DNA of 37,697 nt from Bacteroidota bacterium (GTDB lineage Bacteria > Bacteroidota > Bacteroidia > Chitinophagales > Chitinophagaceae): the NCBI GenBank assembly GCA_023386235.1, contig JAEWKC010000002.1, positions 1-37,697 of the forward strand, given 5' to 3'. Under the pieces are notes generated by a model, which worked only from the letters and a program-made list of their open reading frames with translations, searched no databases and was not told the origin of the DNA. Of this stretch, positions 16,971-24,648 are shown one piece after another. The translations under genes were made by a program, and so were the position numbers. The stretch's first letter is position 1, and every line of letters begins with the position of its first letter.

Positions 16971-17043
16971 GATTCCGTAGCTCAGTTGGTAGAGCAATAC
17001 ACTTTAAATGTATGGGCCCTGGGTTCGAGTCCCAGCGGGATCA
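16971..17043 (+). tRNA. tRNA with anticodon UUA (predicted ochre suppressor, tRNA-Sup)
   Basis: A full class I cloverleaf of 73 bases without encoded CCA. The acceptor stem GATTCCG pairs with CGGGATC (one T-G wobble), the D stem is GCTC/GAGC with loop AGTTGGTA, the T stem CTGGG/CCCAG has loop TTCGAGT, and the variable loop is five bases. The anticodon stem ATACA/TGTAT is perfect and encloses CTTTAAA, so positions 34-36 are TTA, which decodes the stop UAA. The rest of the molecule closely resembles Bacteroidota tRNA-Lys (from memory), whose loop would be CTTTTAA. The difference is a T-to-A change at position 36 rather than an indel. Discriminator base is A73. Its own promoter and terminator flank it. 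Confidence 0.85.
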
Positions 17044-17044
17044 C

Positions 17045-17074
17045 AAAGCGCAATGTAAAAGTTGCGCTTTTTTT
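17045..17074 (+). terminator. Intrinsic terminator of the tRNA unit
   Basis: A nine-base-pair stem, AAAGCGCAA against TTGCGCTTT, with an eight-base loop, begins one base after the tRNA and runs into a T tract. It makes the tRNA a closed monocistronic unit. Confidence 0.85.
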
Positions 17075-17342
17075 ATGCCATTATACGAATACTACTTTTA
17101 ATTACATTTTTATACAAATCATTTTCCTGATTGTAGAATGAATGACTTAATGCTATGAATATAAATCTACTAACCAACTATATAGAGATTTGATTTGTAA
17201 TAGTTCTAGTCCTTATAAAAATTACTTATTATTTTAAATGTACAATTTCACCATTTTATACTCTTTTCTATTATTGATTATTGCTCATTATATACAAATT
17301 AGAAATATATAAAATAAAAAATTATAAAATAAAATAGTACAA
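17075..17342. other. AT-rich intergenic stretch before the carotenoid operon
   Basis: About 270 bases of very AT-rich DNA with no ORF, tRNA fragment or convincing RNA structure. It separates the tRNA terminator from the MarR promoter. No copy of the tRNA 3' end, as an integrated element would leave, was seen here or downstream. Confidence 0.5.
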
Positions 17343-17376
17343 AAAAATACTTTTTAAATAAAATAAAGTATTTTTG
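17343..17376 (+). promoter_or_regulatory. MarR promoter -7 element inside a long dyad (candidate operator)
   Basis: An inverted repeat with 11-base arms, AAAAATACTTT (17343-17353) and AAAGTATTTTT (17365-17375), spaced by 11 bases. Its right arm overlaps TATTTTTG (17369-17376), the -7 element, 13 bases before the MarR gene ATG at 17390. Binding of the MarR protein here would block its own operon; this is inferred from position and symmetry. Confidence 0.55.
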
Positions 17377-17389
17377 TATTCTAATTACT

Positions 17390-18049
17390 ATGAATTATAA
17401 TTTACTAAAACAACTTGTTAATTTGCTTGAAGAGTTTGAGCATAATATTCTTAATACAAAAATATATACAAATGATATTAATGGATTTAAGAGATGGATA
17501 GCAGATAATTATAATAATGAATTGAAAAATAACGAACCTGACTGGGATGGAAAAGAAAAAGGACGTACTGCAGACAGTGTAATTAACACATTAATTGTTC
17601 ATATGAACAGATATGCAAAGAGCTATTCTAAGTCGGCTATTTTTGGCTCAGAATTTTCTTCTCAGGAAGACTTCATCTATCTAATTAATTTGAAAGCTTT
17701 TGGTGAAATGACTAAAATAGATTTAATAAAAAAGAATGTTCATGAAAAACCTGCTGGAATGCAAGTAATCAACAGATTGATTGCTAAAGGATGGGTAAAT
17801 CAAACTGATTCTGAAAATGATAAAAGAAGCAAAGTTTTAAAAATTAGCAATACAGGGCTTGAAGTTTTAGAAAATCAAATGGAAAAAATTAGAAAAGCAA
17901 CTGAAATAGTTACCGGAGATTTAACTCAAAATGAAAAAATGGAATTGATTAGGATACTCAATAAACTCAACGATTTTCATCAAGAAATCTATCATAAGAA
18001 TATTGATCCTGAATATTTATTGAATGAAGCTTTAAAAGATAGAAAGTAA
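17390..18049 (+). CDS. MarR family regulator heading the carotenoid operon
   Basis: A protein of 219 residues, longer than a typical MarR (about 150) because of an N-terminal extension of about 65 residues rich in Asn and acidic residues. The winged helix runs from about residue 95 to 170: LINLKAFGEMTKIDLIKK, then GMQVINRLIAKGWVNQ, then the wing NDKRSKVLKISNTG, where D-x-R-S-K is the MarR signature. A dimerising helix follows. The stop overlaps the crtI ATG by one base (TAATG). Its place suggests it controls the pigment genes; the effector is unknown. Confidence 0.85.
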   Translation: MNYNLLKQLVNLLEEFEHNILNTKIYTNDINGFKRWIADNYNNELKNNEPDWDGKEKGRTADSVINTLIVHMNRYAKSYSKSAIFGSEFSSQEDFIYLINLKAFGEMTKIDLIKKNVHEKPAGMQVINRLIAKGWVNQTDSENDKRSKVLKISNTGLEVLENQMEKIRKATEIVTGDLTQNEKMELIRILNKLNDFHQEIYHKNIDPEYLLNEALKDRK

Positions 18050-19518
18050 TGAAGAAAAAAATAGCCGTAATTGGTTCGGGCTTTTCAGGACTCTCAGCCT
18101 CCGCTTATTTATCCAGGGAAGGCAATGAGGTTCATGTATTTGAAAAGCACGACTGCCCGGGAGGAAGAGCCAGACAATTTTCTACCGAAGAAGGTTACGT
18201 CTTTGATATGGGACCGAGTTGGTATTGGATGGCTGATATAATAGATAGTTTTTTTGATGACTTTGATAGTAAAACTTCTGATTTCTTTGATTTAATTTCC
18301 TTAAATCCACAGTTTGAAATAATTTTTTCAAAAGATAAAATCAATGTCCCGGAAAGCTTGGAGGAATTAAAAGCTCTTTTTGAAAAAATTGAAAAGGGTG
18401 CCGGATTGAAATTAGAAAAATTCATGAAATCTGCTAAATTCAAGTATGAAGTAGGTATGCAGGATTTTGTAAATAAGCCTTGCCATAATTGGTTGGAGTT
18501 TATTTCTCTGAAAATAGCAAAAAGTTCATTGAAGCTGGATTTGCTTACAAATTTCAGAACGTATGTTGCCAAATATTTTAAAGATGAAAGATTAAGAACT
18601 TTAATGGAGTTTCCCATAATTTTTCTGGGTGCTTCTCCAAAAAATATTCCTGCTTTATATAGTTTGATGAATTATGGAGGTTATGCTTTAGGCACACATT
18701 ATCCTAAAGGTGGATTTTATCAGTTGGTATTGGCAATGAAAAAAATTGCTGAAAGCCAAGGTGCAGTTTTTCATTTTAATAAAACCGTTGAAAGCATAAA
18801 CACACAACATGACAAAGTAACTTCTCTTACTATAAATGGTGAAAACCACAAGTTTGATACAGTAATAGCTTCTTCAGATTATCATCATACAGAAACTCTT
18901 TTACAAAGAGAGAATAGAAACTATGATGAATCATATTGGCAAAACAAAACATTTGCTCCATCTAGTTTAATTTATTATCTGGGTATAAATCAAACGCTTC
19001 CTAATATGCAGCATCATACTCTGTTTTTTGAAAATAATTTAGACGAACATATTGATAGTATATATGGAGATAAAAAATGGCCGGAAAAGCCATTGTTTTA
19101 TGCATGTTGCCCATCAAAAACGGATAATGGAGTTGCTCCACCAAACAAAGAAAATCTTTTTTTACTGATGCCATTAGCTATCGGTATAAATGATGAAGAA
19201 TTTTTAAGGGAAAAATATTTAGAGCAAATGCTTTTAAGAATAGAAAGACATACAGGAATAACCGATTTAAAATCAAAGATAGAATATAAAAGAAGTTATT
19301 GTACCAGCGATTTTGTTACAGACTATAATGCTTATGGTGGTAATGCTTACGGACTTGCTAATACACTAAGTCAGACTGCTGTTTTGAAGCCTAAAATAAG
19401 AAATAAAAGATTGAAAAATTTATTCTATACCGGACAACTGACTGTTCCAGGACCGGGAGTTCCGCCATCCATCATATCTGGTAAAATTGTAGCAAACGAA
19501 ATAATTAATAATAAATAA
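18049..19518 (+). CDS. crtI: Phytoene desaturase (CrtI type)
   Basis: An FAD enzyme of 489 residues that converts phytoene to lycopene. The N-terminal Rossmann motif is G9-S-G11-F-S-G14 in IAVIGSGFSGLSASAYL, followed by FEKHDCPGGRARQF. The C-terminal signature GQLTVPGPGVPPSIISGK is the CrtI hallmark. Internal segments GGYALGTHYPKGGFYQLV and TDYNAYGGNAYGLANTL fit the family. Codon use is clearly more AT-rich than that of nrdA or priA. It is coupled to the MarR gene and lies 8 bases before crtB. Confidence 0.95.
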   Translation: MKKKIAVIGSGFSGLSASAYLSREGNEVHVFEKHDCPGGRARQFSTEEGYVFDMGPSWYWMADIIDSFFDDFDSKTSDFFDLISLNPQFEIIFSKDKINVPESLEELKALFEKIEKGAGLKLEKFMKSAKFKYEVGMQDFVNKPCHNWLEFISLKIAKSSLKLDLLTNFRTYVAKYFKDERLRTLMEFPIIFLGASPKNIPALYSLMNYGGYALGTHYPKGGFYQLVLAMKKIAESQGAVFHFNKTVESINTQHDKVTSLTINGENHKFDTVIASSDYHHTETLLQRENRNYDESYWQNKTFAPSSLIYYLGINQTLPNMQHHTLFFENNLDEHIDSIYGDKKWPEKPLFYACCPSKTDNGVAPPNKENLFLLMPLAIGINDEEFLREKYLEQMLLRIERHTGITDLKSKIEYKRSYCTSDFVTDYNAYGGNAYGLANTLSQTAVLKPKIRNKRLKNLFYTGQLTVPGPGVPPSIISGKIVANEIINNK

Positions 19519-19526
19519 AAATAACT

Positions 19527-20363
19527 ATGAAACTACTGTTTGACGAACTATCTTTCCATGTAAGCAAGATGACAACAAAAAAATATAGTACGAGTTTTTT
19601 CCTAGGTATTTTAGGATTGAGACCAACTATTCGTCCTGCAATTTATGCCATATACGGTTATGTAAGATTAGCGGATGAAATCGTAGATAGTTTTCATAAT
19701 TATAATAAAGAGGAGCTATTGAGTCAATTAAAAGCTTCAACCTATGATGCTTTACAAAAAGGAATTTCGCTCAATCCTATTTTGCAATCTTTTCAACAGA
19801 CAGTAAAACAATATAATATAGAAGTAAGTTTAATAGAACAGTTTTTGCATAGTATGGAAATGGATTTGCAGCAAATAGATTACAACTCAAAGCTATACGA
19901 AGAGTATATATTTGGTTCATCTGAAGTTGTAGGGTTGATGTGTCTGCATGTTTTTGCAGGCGGAGATAGTGAAAAATATCTTGAATTGAAGCCCTTTGCT
20001 ATGAAACTAGGGTCAGCTTTTCAAAAAGTTAATTTTTTAAGAGATTTGAAAGATGATTATCAGATTTTAGGTAGAACATATTTTCCAGATATAGATATGT
20101 GTGTATTTGATAATTCTGTAAAGTCTAAGATTGAGAAAGAAATAGAACAAGAATTTAAAGAGGCTTTAATAGGCATTAAGCAACTTCCCAATTCTTCAAA
20201 GTTTGGAGTTTATTTAGCCTACAAATACTATTTGTCCTTATTCAATAAAATTAAAAGAAAATCTTCTATAGATATATTAAATAAAAGAATTCGTGTGCCA
20301 AATACTCAAAAGGCTTTTGTGGCATTCAAAAGTTATTTAAGATATAAAACAGCTTTATTATGA
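19527..20363 (+). CDS. crtB: Phytoene synthase
   Basis: This enzyme condenses two GGPP to phytoene, the first step of carotenoid synthesis. It has 278 residues. Both Asp-rich motifs are present: D50-x-x-x-D54 in VRLADEIVDSF and D173-x-x-x-D177 in NFLRDLKDDYQILGRTYFP. The C-terminus (KYYLSLFNKIKRKSSIDIL, RIRVPNTQKA) is as in Bacteroidota CrtB. Its stop overlaps the next gene in an ATGA arrangement. GGPP synthase (CrtE) is not in this cluster. Confidence 0.95.
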   Translation: MKLLFDELSFHVSKMTTKKYSTSFFLGILGLRPTIRPAIYAIYGYVRLADEIVDSFHNYNKEELLSQLKASTYDALQKGISLNPILQSFQQTVKQYNIEVSLIEQFLHSMEMDLQQIDYNSKLYEEYIFGSSEVVGLMCLHVFAGGDSEKYLELKPFAMKLGSAFQKVNFLRDLKDDYQILGRTYFPDIDMCVFDNSVKSKIEKEIEQEFKEALIGIKQLPNSSKFGVYLAYKYYLSLFNKIKRKSSIDILNKRIRVPNTQKAFVAFKSYLRYKTALL

Positions 20364-20815
20364 TTAAATTTCCTGCTTTACTAATATCTTTCATATTCTT
20401 TTTTATGAGTTTAAATACAACTGGTTTGCGTGAAGTAAGATCCAGCTATAATAAGCTGGCGTCTAATAAAGCGTTGTGTGAAAAATTTATTGATGAGTTT
20501 ACCAAAACAAAGAACAACTCGGCTACACATTTGGCATATTTGGGTGCTTTACAAACTATATGGGCCAATCATGTTTTTAGTCCTATAAATAAATATAGCA
20601 CATTTATAGAAGGTAAGAAAAATATTGAAAAAGCAATCAAAAATCAACCTGAAAACGTAGAAATTAGGTTTATAAGACTTTCGGTTCAAAAAAATGCTCC
20701 CTCCTTTTTAGGATATAATTCTAATATACATGAGGATACAAAATTTATCAAAGAAAATAGCGATCAAATTGACTCAGGAGTTTTGTTGAATAATATTAGA
20801 ACTATTTTAAAATAA
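20360..20815 (+). CDS. Exported protein of unknown function in the carotenoid operon
   Basis: A protein of 151 residues with a hydrophobic leader (residues 1-22, IKFPALLISFIFFFMSLN). The remainder is probably helical. The pattern NKYSTFIEGKKNIEKAI, NVEIRFIRLSVQKNAPSFLG and NSNIHEDTKFIKEN resembles an uncharacterised Bacteroidota family whose members carry the same EIRFLR..Q.N.P.FLGY core, arranged like a single TPR-type helical unit. I know of no assigned function. It is coupled to crtB by a 4-base overlap and lies 6 bases before the SRPBCC gene, so it is made with the pigment enzymes. It may serve in the envelope where carotenoids are deposited. Confidence 0.75.
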   Translation: MIKFPALLISFIFFFMSLNTTGLREVRSSYNKLASNKALCEKFIDEFTKTKNNSATHLAYLGALQTIWANHVFSPINKYSTFIEGKKNIEKAIKNQPENVEIRFIRLSVQKNAPSFLGYNSNIHEDTKFIKENSDQIDSGVLLNNIRTILK

Positions 20816-20821
20816 TAAGTA

Positions 20822-21289
20822 ATGAGATACCGGTTATTCAGAGAGCAACAATTGAATTGTGATATAGAAACAGCTTGGGAGTTTTTTTCTTGTCCGAATA
20901 ACCTATCAAAGATAACACCTAAAGATATGCGTTTTACAGTAATGACTGATTGTAAGAATGAAGAGATTTTTGAAGGAATGATAATCAATTACACGGTATC
21001 TCCTTTCCTCAAAGTGCCGTTAAAGTGGAAAACTAGAATTACGCATGTGGAAACCAATAAATGCTTTATTGATTTTCAGGAAAAAGGACCTTATAAATAC
21101 TGGAATCATCTTCACGAATTTATTCCTAATAAAAACGGAGTGCTGATGAAAGATACTGTAGATTATGTGTTGCCTTTTGGTTTATTAGGCAAGATGGCTC
21201 ATCTACTTTTTGTAAAAAAGAAATTGGAGAACATCTTTAATTTCCGTTACATCGTTTTAGAAAAATTATTTAACCAAATAGACAAATGA
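20822..21289 (+). CDS. SRPBCC (START-like) lipid-binding fold protein
   Basis: A protein of 155 residues, with no signal peptide, of the Bet v 1/START-like superfamily. It opens FREQQLNCDIETAWEFFSCPNNLSKITP, the usual first strand and helices. It then has FEGMIINYTVSPFLKVPLKWKTRITHVE, GPYKYWNHLHEFIPNKNGVLMKDTVDYVLPFG and a C-terminal helix. Such folds hold hydrophobic ligands in a cavity. In a carotenoid operon it could carry or position a pigment or precursor; that is inference. It is 1 base from crtZ. Confidence 0.85.
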   Translation: MRYRLFREQQLNCDIETAWEFFSCPNNLSKITPKDMRFTVMTDCKNEEIFEGMIINYTVSPFLKVPLKWKTRITHVETNKCFIDFQEKGPYKYWNHLHEFIPNKNGVLMKDTVDYVLPFGLLGKMAHLLFVKKKLENIFNFRYIVLEKLFNQIDK

Positions 21290-21290
21290 T

Positions 21291-21749
21291 ATGGCTTTTT
21301 TAATTGTGTTGTTTACGTTTATATTAATGGAAGGGGCAACCTGGGTTATCCATAAATATGTTATGCATGGTTTTCTTTGGTATTTACACAAAGATCATCA
21401 CGATCATAGCAATGAAGGAGTTCTTGAAAAGAACGACTATTTTTTCGTAATATTTGCTATACCAACGATTGCTCTGATGTATTTTGGTTCTCTTCAAAAT
21501 TTCAATTATCTGTTTTATATAGGGTTGGGTATTATGCTCTATGGAATGGCTTATTTTTTTGTGCATGATATTTTTATCCATCAACGTATTAAATTTTTGT
21601 CGAGAACTAAAAGCCCTTATTTTTTGGCACTGCGCAGGGCACACAAGCAGCATCACAAGCATTTAGGTAAAGAAGATGGCGAGTGCTTTGGTTTTTTATA
21701 TGTGCCATTCAAGTATTTTAAAATGTATTTTAATTCCTCTAAGAAATGA
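21291..21749 (+). CDS. crtZ: Beta-carotene hydroxylase CrtZ
   Basis: A di-iron membrane hydroxylase of 152 residues that adds 3- and 3'-hydroxyls to beta-carotene, giving zeaxanthin. All four histidine clusters are present: H21-KYVM-H26, H33-KD-HH37, H92-DIFI-H97 and H118-KQ-HH122, between about four hydrophobic helices. The terminal EDGECFGFLYVP is usual for Bacteroidota CrtZ. The stop overlaps the cyclase start by 4 bases (ATGA). Confidence 0.95.
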   Translation: MAFLIVLFTFILMEGATWVIHKYVMHGFLWYLHKDHHDHSNEGVLEKNDYFFVIFAIPTIALMYFGSLQNFNYLFYIGLGIMLYGMAYFFVHDIFIHQRIKFLSRTKSPYFLALRRAHKQHHKHLGKEDGECFGFLYVPFKYFKMYFNSSKK

Positions 21750-22438
21750 TGGCATATACTTATTCATTAATATTGTTTTTTACGGTCATCATTTGTTTTA
21801 TAGCATCTTTTGACAGACGCATTCTTTTTAACCGTTATTTTGGCGCGTTTTTAAAGGCATCAATTTTGGTTGCTATTCCATTTATTTTATGGGATGTATG
21901 GTTTACTGCAAAAGGTGTTTGGTGGTTCAATACAGATTACACACTCGGAATTGTTATTGCAGGATTGCCAATTGAAGAATGGTTGTTTTTTATCTGTATC
22001 CCGTTTTCATGTGTATTTACCTACTTCTGTATTGATAAATTTTTCAAAGTGGATTGGTTGGTAGGTTTTAATAATCTGATTGTGTTTGTTAGTGTAATTG
22101 TTTGTTCTATAATTGCTTTAATACATTATGATAAAATCTATACGCTGGTTACTGCAGTAGTTACAATAATAACATTAATATATCTCCATTTCATTGCACG
22201 CGCAGATTGGATTAGCAAGGCTTCTATGGTATTTATGGTTTTGATGCTAGGCTTTTTTCCAGTGAATGGGGTTTTGACAGGAACAATGTTAGAATCACCT
22301 ATTGTGAATTACAATCCCGGAGATTTTCTTGGTATTCGTATGCTCACTATACCTATTGAGGATGCGGTTTACGGATATACACAATTTCTTTTAGTACTTT
22401 ATTTTTTTAAAAGATTTAAACATTCTACCAAATATTAA
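21746..22438 (+). CDS. Lycopene cyclase, fused CrtYc-CrtYd type
   Basis: A membrane protein of 230 residues with about seven helices, made of two repeats of the heterodimeric-type cyclase domain (TIGR03462). The first repeat has WDVWFTAKGVWWFN and LPIEEWLFFICIPF. The second has MLESPIVNYNPGDFLGIRML and IPIEDAVYGY. The paired PxE(E/D) motifs carry the acidic residues proposed for catalysis. The enzyme forms beta-carotene from lycopene. A second ATG three bases downstream (21749) is equally possible as start. It is the actinobacterial/archaeal type rather than flavin-dependent CrtY. Confidence 0.92.
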   Translation: MMAYTYSLILFFTVIICFIASFDRRILFNRYFGAFLKASILVAIPFILWDVWFTAKGVWWFNTDYTLGIVIAGLPIEEWLFFICIPFSCVFTYFCIDKFFKVDWLVGFNNLIVFVSVIVCSIIALIHYDKIYTLVTAVVTIITLIYLHFIARADWISKASMVFMVLMLGFFPVNGVLTGTMLESPIVNYNPGDFLGIRMLTIPIEDAVYGYTQFLLVLYFFKRFKHSTKY

Positions 22439-22530
22439 AACTAACTGTCTGAAAATTGCAGAAATTATAGGATATAATAATTCTGAATTGATTTGGGTAA
22501 AGTACAAAGATAGCATAATCAATTTATTAA

Positions 22531-23835
22531 ATGAAAAGTAAAGTTTCCATTTTTTGGTTTCGTAGAGATATTCGCTTGGAAGATAATGTTGGCTTATATG
22601 ATGCGCTTGCCTCTGAATTTCCGGTATTATCGGTTTTTATATTTGACGAAAATATTTTGAATAAATTAGAAGATAAAAAAGATAGAAGAGTTGATTACAT
22701 TCATCAGGCACTTACTGCTCTTAACAAGAAATTAGATACATTAAAAGCAACGCTAAATACTTTTTATGGAAATCCTTTAGATGTTTTTAAATTACTTTCA
22801 GAAAATTATGATATTCAGACAGTTTACATCAATCGTGATTATGAACCACAGGCTATTAAAAGAGATAAGGAAATTTACGAATTCTTCAGTAGCCAAAATA
22901 TATTACTTAAAGCATATAAAGATCAAGTTATTTTTGATAGAAATGATGTTTTGAAAAAGGATGGTAAACCTTATACTGTTTACACACCATATTCCAAAAA
23001 ATGGAAAGAGTTATTGAAGCTAGAAAATTACAAGTCATACGTACCTGATTTGAGAAATCTTTTTAAGCAAGAATTTGCGAAGATTCATTCGCTGAATGAT
23101 ATTGGTTTTGAGAAAACAGACATTTCGTTTGAGCCTCCAAAGTTAAATGCGAAAATAATTGACGAATACCATAAATTCAGAGATTATCCTTCTATTCAAA
23201 ATACAACACAACTTGGTATTGCTCTTAGATTTGGAACTATAAGTATTCGAAAATGTGTAGCATTTGCTTTGAAGCATAGTCAAACATGGCTTAATGAATT
23301 GATATGGCGGGAGTTCTTTATGCAGATATTATATCACTATCCAAAAGTGGTTGAGCAATCATTCAAGAGTAAATACGATAACATCGCGTGGAGAAACAAT
23401 GAACAAGAATTTGAAAAATGGTGTGAGGGAAAAACCGGTTATCCGATTGTAGATGCAGGAATGCGACAGTTGAATCAAACAGGATATATGCACAATAGGG
23501 TAAGAATGATTGTAGCCAGTTTCTTATGTAAGCATTTATTGATAGATTGGAGATGGGGAGAAGCTTACTTCGCTCAAAAGCTTAATGATTTTGATTTATC
23601 TGCGAACAATGGAAATTGGCAATGGGCATCGGGTTCGGGTTGCGATTCTGCACCTTATTTCAGAATTTTTAACCCACAACTCCAAACTTCCAAGTTTGAT
23701 AAAAATATGGAATATATAAAAAAATGGATTTCAGAATTCGGAACAGCAGCCTATCCTAAACAGATGGTAGAACATAGTTTTGCAAGAGATAGATCGCTAA
23801 AAGTATATAAGCAAGCTCTGAAAGAAAACCGGTAA
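22531..23835 (+). CDS. phr: Cryptochrome/DNA photolyase family protein
   Basis: A flavoprotein of 434 residues, probably a CPD photolyase repairing UV-induced pyrimidine dimers with blue light. The N-terminal domain (SIFWFRRDIRLEDNVGLYDAL) binds the antenna chromophore. The FAD domain shows the conserved LIWREFFMQILYHYP, WCEGKTGYPIVDAGMRQL, TGYMHNRVRMIVASFL and NGNWQWASGSGCDSAPYFRIFNP. It lies within the pigment operon, 92 bases after the cyclase gene, fitting a light-damage defence module. Confidence 0.93.
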   Translation: MKSKVSIFWFRRDIRLEDNVGLYDALASEFPVLSVFIFDENILNKLEDKKDRRVDYIHQALTALNKKLDTLKATLNTFYGNPLDVFKLLSENYDIQTVYINRDYEPQAIKRDKEIYEFFSSQNILLKAYKDQVIFDRNDVLKKDGKPYTVYTPYSKKWKELLKLENYKSYVPDLRNLFKQEFAKIHSLNDIGFEKTDISFEPPKLNAKIIDEYHKFRDYPSIQNTTQLGIALRFGTISIRKCVAFALKHSQTWLNELIWREFFMQILYHYPKVVEQSFKSKYDNIAWRNNEQEFEKWCEGKTGYPIVDAGMRQLNQTGYMHNRVRMIVASFLCKHLLIDWRWGEAYFAQKLNDFDLSANNGNWQWASGSGCDSAPYFRIFNPQLQTSKFDKNMEYIKKWISEFGTAAYPKQMVEHSFARDRSLKVYKQALKENR

Positions 23836-23855
23836 TAACGTTTAACTTTTGTAAT

Positions 23856-24374
23856 ATGGAAAGAAATACTGTAGTACTAGTTGATGAAAATGATAATCCA
23901 ATTGCTGAAATGGATAAATTGGCTGCACATGAGAAAGGGTATCTTCACAGAGCATTTTCAATTTTTATATTCAACAATAATGGAGAACTTCTTTTACAGC
24001 AACGGGCTAACCATAAGTATCATGGAGCGGGGTTATGGACAAATACATGTTGTTCTCATCCTCAATGGGAAGAAGATGTAAAATCTAGTGCTATTCAACG
24101 ATTAAACTATGAAATGGGAATGCAGTGCGATATAAAATGGGTTTATTCATTTATCTACAATGAGCGTGTAGAAAATAATTTAATAGAACACGAGCTGGAT
24201 TATGTATTTGTTGGTTATTCTGAAGAAAGTCCAGTTTTAAACAGAGATGAAGTTCAAGATTATAAGTGGATGGAAGTGAAGAAAATTCTGTCCGATATAG
24301 AACATAATCCTACGCATTATACTATATGGTTTAAGTATGCTTTCCCGGAGTTGCTTTCAAAAATTAATCAATGA
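23856..24374 (+). CDS. idi: Isopentenyl-diphosphate delta-isomerase, type 1
   Basis: A Nudix-fold enzyme of 172 residues that interconverts IPP and DMAPP, feeding the GGPP used by CrtB. It shows LLLQQRANHKYHGAGLWTNT followed by CCSHP, which holds the catalytic Cys. ERVENNLIEHELDYVFVG holds the metal-binding EHE-like segment and catalytic Glu. It starts 20 bases after the photolyase gene and is the last gene of the operon. The following 270 bases before the convergent mscS gene hold no recognisable gene. Confidence 0.94.
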   Translation: MERNTVVLVDENDNPIAEMDKLAAHEKGYLHRAFSIFIFNNNGELLLQQRANHKYHGAGLWTNTCCSHPQWEEDVKSSAIQRLNYEMGMQCDIKWVYSFIYNERVENNLIEHELDYVFVGYSEESPVLNRDEVQDYKWMEVKKILSDIEHNPTHYTIWFKYAFPELLSKINQ

Positions 24375-24648
24375 GAGAAATTAACCATTGCTGCATAAGT
24401 GATTACAATATAACTTATTTATTTTGATTATGAAGTCAATGTATTAATACTATTGTTTTAAAAACTTAAACATTACAGCAAAAAGTTAAGTATAGCAGTT
24501 TATTGTAAATGTGTATTATAAACTAAGTCTGCCATTATATCAAGAGTAAAGTTTATGCCAATCTGCTTGAAACATGAAAAAAAACTCTTTTTTGAAAACC
24601 TCTATACTATTATGGAAGTGTTCTCGCTTGAACAATAGAAAAATACTT

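Noticed and set aside
16971..17043. Reading the tRNA as tRNA-Leu(UAA) or tRNA-Lys(UUU)
   Set aside because: A five-base variable loop excludes bacterial tRNA-Leu, and the perfect ATACA/TGTAT stem fixes the loop as CTTTAAA, so neither UAA nor UUU falls at positions 34-36.
22440..22545. Open tail reading LKIAEIIGYNNSELIWVKYK and ending in TAA just inside the photolyase gene
   Set aside because: It has no start codon, is blocked upstream by TAG at 22392, and shows no recognisable homology; probably chance in AT-rich DNA.
17075..24648. Integrative element using the tRNA as attachment site
   Set aside because: No integrase, no mobility genes and no repeat of the tRNA 3' end were found; the content is a metabolic operon.
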